From NCBI RefSeq assembly GCF_028554725.1, contig NC_071668.1:54913732-54977731 (forward strand): DNA of 64,000 nt, read 5' to 3'. The position numbers were made by a program, and so were the translations under genes. The stretch is from Zeugodacus cucurbitae (taxonomy: Eukaryota > Arthropoda > Insecta > Diptera > Tephritidae). The notes beneath the pieces were generated by a model. It saw only the letters and a program-made list of their open reading frames with translations. It was not told where the DNA came from and ran no database searches. The number at the start of each line of letters is the position of its first letter. The first letter of the stretch is position 1. Shown piece by piece: positions 59,066 to 64,000 of the stretch.

Positions 59066-61092
59066 TTCTTACTCGCAACAGTGAGTGTTGTAGACATGCT
59101 CTTAAGAGACTTAAAGTAAGAAATTATATTACTTTTATATTCAAGAAAATGCTATTATATACGTATAAATATGTACGAGTAAGTAAATACATATAAACAT
59201 TCATAAATTCATTAATTCATTAATGGCTTAGCATAAACACAACAAGGTGTTGTAAACGAAAACACATTTTCCATGCGAATAAACGAGCTTGACCAACTGA
59301 TTAGACAATGAACAAACAACATCAGACTCTTATATACACATACCATATATGCGTATAGATATATCTATGTATGTATATATGCATGATTATACTTTCATGT
59401 AGTTATCTGAATGGAGCGAAATTGTGAAGTGTGAGCCACAGCGCTGCCGCATAGAATTAGTTTACCTTAACTGTAGTAGTGCACACGTGCAGTGGCGAGG
59501 AGATCACTTGCTACACGGAAACAAGCAATGGCGTGTGTTGCATATGCAACTATGAGCTATTGATTTGCATGCAGGCTTGGTGTGTGCAACAGCCGACAGC
59601 TAGCAGCAGCTCGTGTAACCGCAAATGTATGCAGCTCAATGAGCATTGGGAGTCTCACCTGCGACGCACACAAAAACAGACATACATACATAGGTGTATA
59701 TATGTATATGTATGTGTCTGTGTACACTGCAATCAGCCGCCTAAGGGCTTGTCTTTAATGCGCACCAAAACCTCTAACAAACCACCTGTGCCTCAATCAA
59801 CGTGTCCAACTCGTTGCAAATTTTCAAATCACCAAGCTTGTAGCTGGGTAAAGGATGGTGTCGGTATATGTATATGCTGTTGCCGACGTTACAGACACAC
59901 ATGTCCATGCTATACATCATGTGGGTGTATCATGGTGTTGTTGTTGTTGATTTTAATGGCATATTCGAGTAATACAATATTATTGCGGCAATAATAGTAT
60001 TTTGGTAAGTATCGCCAATGTCGGCTTGAGGCTATGTATTTCCGTACATTGTTGTTGTTGTTATTTTATTTGTGCTTATTTTTGTTGCCGTTGTTGCTCT
60101 GCTGTTGCTGTCGTCTTTAATTGTTGTTGGTCAGTGTGAGATAAATTTTAATGGGCAATCTAAGCAAGAGCAGCCACTAAATGCGAGTTAATATGCCCGA
60201 CGAAGGGCAATGACTTGTCTACACGGTGCGAAATAGGTGGAAATAAGGAAGTATACTCTCCAAATTATATGTCTAGTGTTTGATAAACGAGTTCTTGAAA
60301 TGTCTGGACTGTTTGGATACCGCAAATTAGTTTCTAAATTAACATTCGCCGATTCTCTACTGCGAGCTTGTGAAACCTTTAGAAATGTGTCTACAGCCGT
60401 CATCGATATGTCACTTCTCTTTCGGTGCTGCAGAATTCTAAAACGGTGAATAATTTTAAAGGGGTGAATAATAATCATAATGGCAACACTTCGGTACGAA
60501 TTTGATCTGGTTGGTGGGTTGGTTTGGTAAATATGGTCTCTCTACTATAGAAAATAGGTCAATATGGGTAAATTGCTACAGGGTGTATAAATTCAATAGT
60601 TCCACAAAATCGATATTCAAAAATCTTATGTACATTGCATTATTAAGCTCTAACAATTTCTAATCACCTTCTACTGATTTTTGTATATTTTTTGTATTTT
60701 CCACTTCTAATCCTTTCTGCAAATGGTTTCATTATCTCCTCAGTGTAGCAGTTGTGCAATTTTCCTATTGATTTCGCAATACAAATTCAAATTGTTTACG
60801 TATTTCCACCAACAAATACATACATACAAACATACAAATAATATTGCTCACTATCGTTGTTCAATGCTTTTGGCCTGCTGCGCCGTCGATAACAAAGCAA
60901 AGTGAAGCGACAAATAAGGATAATAGCAGGATATGCTAAATTGAAATTTCTTTCCAGTCCGACCCAGCGGCAACACTGAGCAATGCACACAGACACAATA
61001 AATACTGGACAACAACAACAACAAGTGCAGCAAATTAATATGAAAATGTAAAGATTTGGACATTTATACATACATATATACACATACAAATC

Positions 61093-61093
<1 letters not shown>
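59066..61093. other. Spacer with a Cys-rich open frame of unknown status
   Basis: A 171-codon plus-strand frame at 59479-59994 is unusually rich in cysteine and ends with a hydrophobic stretch (MVLLLLILMAYSSN). It runs through a TATG/TGTG repeat, starts in ordinary sequence and has no family match I recognise, so I do not call it a gene. The rest is AT-rich with CAA/TTG runs. Confidence 0.35.
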
Positions 61094-61178
<85 letters not shown>

Positions 61179-61180
61179 CA
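61094..61180. repeat. (TA)n(GA)n compound microsatellite
   Basis: A pure TA tract of about 50 bases runs directly into a GA tract of about 35 bases with one interruption (aaag). Confidence 0.95.
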
Positions 61181-61800
61181 GAATATTGAGTCTATGGCAG
61201 AATATGCCACAAGTTGGTTGCAAGCATTAAGTTCAAGCATAATATTTCGATTTGCTTATTTCATTTGTATCAAACGGTACTCGTAAAATGTTCGAACTGA
61301 GTATTAGAAGCGAGTTTATATTTATATTTATTAACAACAAGCCCACTGCACACCTTGATTCATATATCGACGTATAATTGTAGAATATTTAGTAAGGAAA
61401 CATAAATGTAGATATGTATGTGTGATTGCAACATTTTGCCCCACTCAATATGCATTTGGAGCAGATATTAATTTTGCTTCCATTTTGTAACCTGTTGGCT
61501 ATGCATTGGCTTTTGCTATATCTTCGATTGAAATCCTCAAAAGTATTGCGGAAATTTTCAAATTTTACATGGTAAAATAAGGCAGGTTTGTTTCTAAATG
61601 AACCTACATTTTTTTAACATTACGGAGTTAGATTTTATATTCTGAGTAAGGACTCAATAATGATTAATTTCTACAACAACAAAATAAACAAAAATTTTAA
61701 ATTATATTTGGAGAATTAGGGATGTCTGAAGTAACACTGAGTTAAGAGATGAAGACTTTATGACATCTTAATTTACACAATTAAAAAAATGTCATTAATG
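61181..61800. other. AT-rich spacer, nothing recognised
   Basis: No coding frame or repeat of note. Confidence 0.4.
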
Positions 61801-62099
61801 GCCTTTTCGCACAGAAGTAAATTGATCAATTAATCGGTTTTTGTTCGATTAAAGCATTGATTTAGATCCATTTACCGCACAAAAGAAAAACAATATTTGA
61901 CTACAATAATTTTAAATCGAATACAAATCGAGTTGGAAATGGAATGCGACTCTGCGGATTGTTGCTCACGCAGGAAATTTGGTTTTGATTATTGATAAAA
62001 TAGGAATCAGCTTATTCCAGCTGTGGCAGTGCGAAGATCAAAAACTGGTTTCTAAATTATAAACTTAATGTCTTAAATTATTTTGGCTGTGCGAAAGGG
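61801..62099. mobile_element. GCCTTTTCGCACAG MITE, copy 1
   Basis: The left end gccttttcgcacag is matched at the right by ctgtgcgaaaggg (inverted, one mismatch). It is about 299 bp, AT-rich and non-coding. Interior blocks ttgatcaattaa and ttaatcggtttt recall copy 2. Target duplication is not clear here. Confidence 0.65.
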
Positions 62100-63679
62100 T
62101 TACAGAGATATAAGTGTAGACAACACGCTAATTGACTCAATTAAAGCATGGTCTGAAACGTATCATAAAGTTCACAAGTACTTATAATTTATGCAGAGCC
62201 TCCTAAATAAATATGTATAGATTCACGATTTCCGAAATAAATATTTTAGAGAAAATATACTATATGAAAACTTACTAAACACTAAGTTCAACTAAAATAC
62301 TTCGCTTTAACTCAGATGTATTATGGAAGAAGAGATCGGTAGTTAAACAGAAAATATGACAATTTCGCCCGTTACTCTTTTGGTGTACGTTTGACAGCAA
62401 AGTTTAATAATTTATGACGTCACGAACCAAGTTAACCGAAGCTTTTTTTTATAATTACTAAGAAAGTTTAAGTGTCCTTTGCGTTTATGACGTAACTCAT
62501 CACCTGTTACCTGAAACCTGATATTTTTATGCAGCATATGTGTCATTTCTTTATAAATCTGATATACGGGTATGAAATATTAATGTCGGGTATACAAATA
62601 GTCACACTGTCTAGCATAAAACCTCCCCTAATAAGAAACTAAATTTTCGTTTTTCAAGTTTTAGTATACATAATGATTTGAACCCATGAAGAAAACACTT
62701 GAACATCACCCACCATTGTTTCTCTTGCTAGGATTACTAGGTACATTTGAAAGGCAGCATTCTCACCATGGGGGACCTCAGAGCGTTTCATTATACACCT
62801 CTTCCATTCAACTCTACTGTTGCATGTACACAAAATCTTACAATCAAAATCTATGTACGGGTTTTCTAATTATGCATTCATATATATACACGTTTGTATA
62901 TTCGATTTTTGAAATAAGAAAATACCCCTGCAATTCAACAATTTCATTTTGGTTTAAAACTACAAATTTGCATAAATGCACAAATACATATCTACAAAAG
63001 TACATATATAACAGTATTTTTATGCAAATATTTGCTTCTTTCGAAGATACATATGTAGCTGCCCTGTAGGAAAAATATGAGGAAAAATATACGAATGAAC
63101 TGATCTAAATCTAAGTAAAAAATCGTCCTGAGAATTTATTATTCATGTATGTATCTGAGTAACAATAAGATGGATACAGTTCCTAACTAGTTCAAAATCG
63201 GCCCAGTCGGAAAACAATTTTATACGTTTTCTAGGAGAACTTGTAATTCATTCTAGCTGTTGTTATAACTACTTCATTTTCTTGCTGGATCTGCTTGCAT
63301 ATACTCGTACATGTGTAGTTCCTACACCTTTCCCATATTGTCTAATGATAACAAACAAGCAAATAAATTTGTGTGTTTTCCATTTGTGGATATTTCGTAA
63401 TTTGCAATTTAATTACTATTTTTTTGTGTGGTATGTGTAGGCATACCCACATAACAGAGATAAACATAAGCATGTGGAATATGCCTGTGGGCATACGAAA
63501 ATGCCAACGAATTGAGGAATTTGTTGTTATTCTTATTAATTTCTCCATTATGAAAATTCTGGTGGGTAAAAATTGTAATAGAGGTTGTTTCACTTTGAAT
63601 AAAGCTACAAGTTTAGATAGATAGATCCCCAACAAATTTGGATTTCTACTGAGACAAAAATTTAATAACGTCCATAATA
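62100..63679. other. AT-rich spacer, nothing recognised
   Basis: A plus-strand frame at 62686-63069 is open but consists of simple-repeat translation and has no homology I recognise. Confidence 0.4.
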
Positions 63680-63915
63680 GCCTTTTCGCACAGCCTAATT
63701 AATTTACTACATTAAGCATATAATTGAGAAACCAGTTGTTCCGTTCGCACTGCCGTCTACGATCAGCTGTTATACATTTATGTTTTTGCTGGTGGTTTAA
63801 TTGGTAAGTTTGATCAGTTGATTGTAATTTTATCAATAAGCACGGCTAAATTTACGGCATAGCTTTATCGAGCAAAGGCCAGTTAATTGACCAATTAACT
63901 ACTGTGCGAAAAGGC
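63680..63915. mobile_element. GCCTTTTCGCACAG MITE, copy 2
   Basis: Perfect 14-base terminal inverted repeats, gccttttcgcacag and ctgtgcgaaaaggc, flanked by TA at 63678-63679 and 63916-63917. It is 236 bp. It shares ends and parts of the interior with copy 1, 1.6 kb to the left. Confidence 0.78.
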
Positions 63916-64000
63916 TATAAAGCAAGAAGAAATAAAATTGGCATAACGGACTATTAAGAGATGCAATGAAATGTTCAGGTCACCTCACTAAAATCCACAG

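Noticed and set aside
1..64000. tRNA, rRNA or CRISPR-like arrays
   Set aside because: No cloverleaf-like segment, rRNA-like block or regularly spaced direct repeat array was recognised by reading; a covariance-model scan would be decisive for tRNAs.

Overview
This is insect nuclear DNA: AT-rich, with GT-AG introns, long introns and intergenic spacers, many decayed transposons, and two genes whose products closely match Drosophila families. A higher dipteran is clear. A tephritid fruit fly is my best guess, mainly because several mariner copies carry the D,D41D signature known from the tephritid 'rosa' subfamily. This is inference; I ran no database search.

Three genes can be supported. (1) 8236-12485, plus strand: a complete three-exon leucine-rich-repeat gene orthologous to Ras suppressor protein 1 (Drosophila icarus, ics), encoding 282 residues. 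(2) 21274-30083, minus strand: the catalytic, disintegrin, transmembrane and cytoplasmic part of an ADAM10-type metalloprotease, best matched to kuzbanian (kuz). Its amino-terminal prodomain and signal-peptide exons were not found and must lie at higher coordinates or outside the window. The tail appears to have three alternative C-termini: readthrough to a stop at 25515, or splicing from an internal donor to either of two downstream terminal exons. ics and kuz are convergent, about 9 kb apart. (3) 44900-48607, plus strand: a secreted fibrinogen-related (FReD) gene. Its first exon seems to be split by an antisense 2.7 kb Jockey-type LINE, with the signal peptide on one side and the coiled coil and FReD on the other. 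It may sit inside a kuz intron if the kuz 5' exons lie further right.

Most of the rest is mobile-element material. There are two D,D41D mariner copies with identical open frames and the same internal deletion (34817-35740 and 42950-44350, the second with an internal 467 bp duplication), and several older mariner fragments. There are LINE fragments of at least three kinds: Jockey, RTE-like, and an RNase-H-bearing I-group type. A large non-coding dispersed repeat is present in several copies, one interrupted by two different mariners. At least eight short elements with terminal inverted repeats look like MITEs (pogo-like, TTAA-flanked, hAT-like and unclassified). A 246 bp (AAATA)n array lies at 16690. 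The other gaps look like ordinary fly intron or intergenic DNA. I saw no tRNA, rRNA or CRISPR array.

Gene logic: ics encodes a focal-adhesion/Ras-JNK scaffold, kuz a membrane sheddase that activates Notch, and the FReD gene a probable secreted lectin-like immune factor. Nothing suggests that they form a common pathway; they are neighbours by position only.
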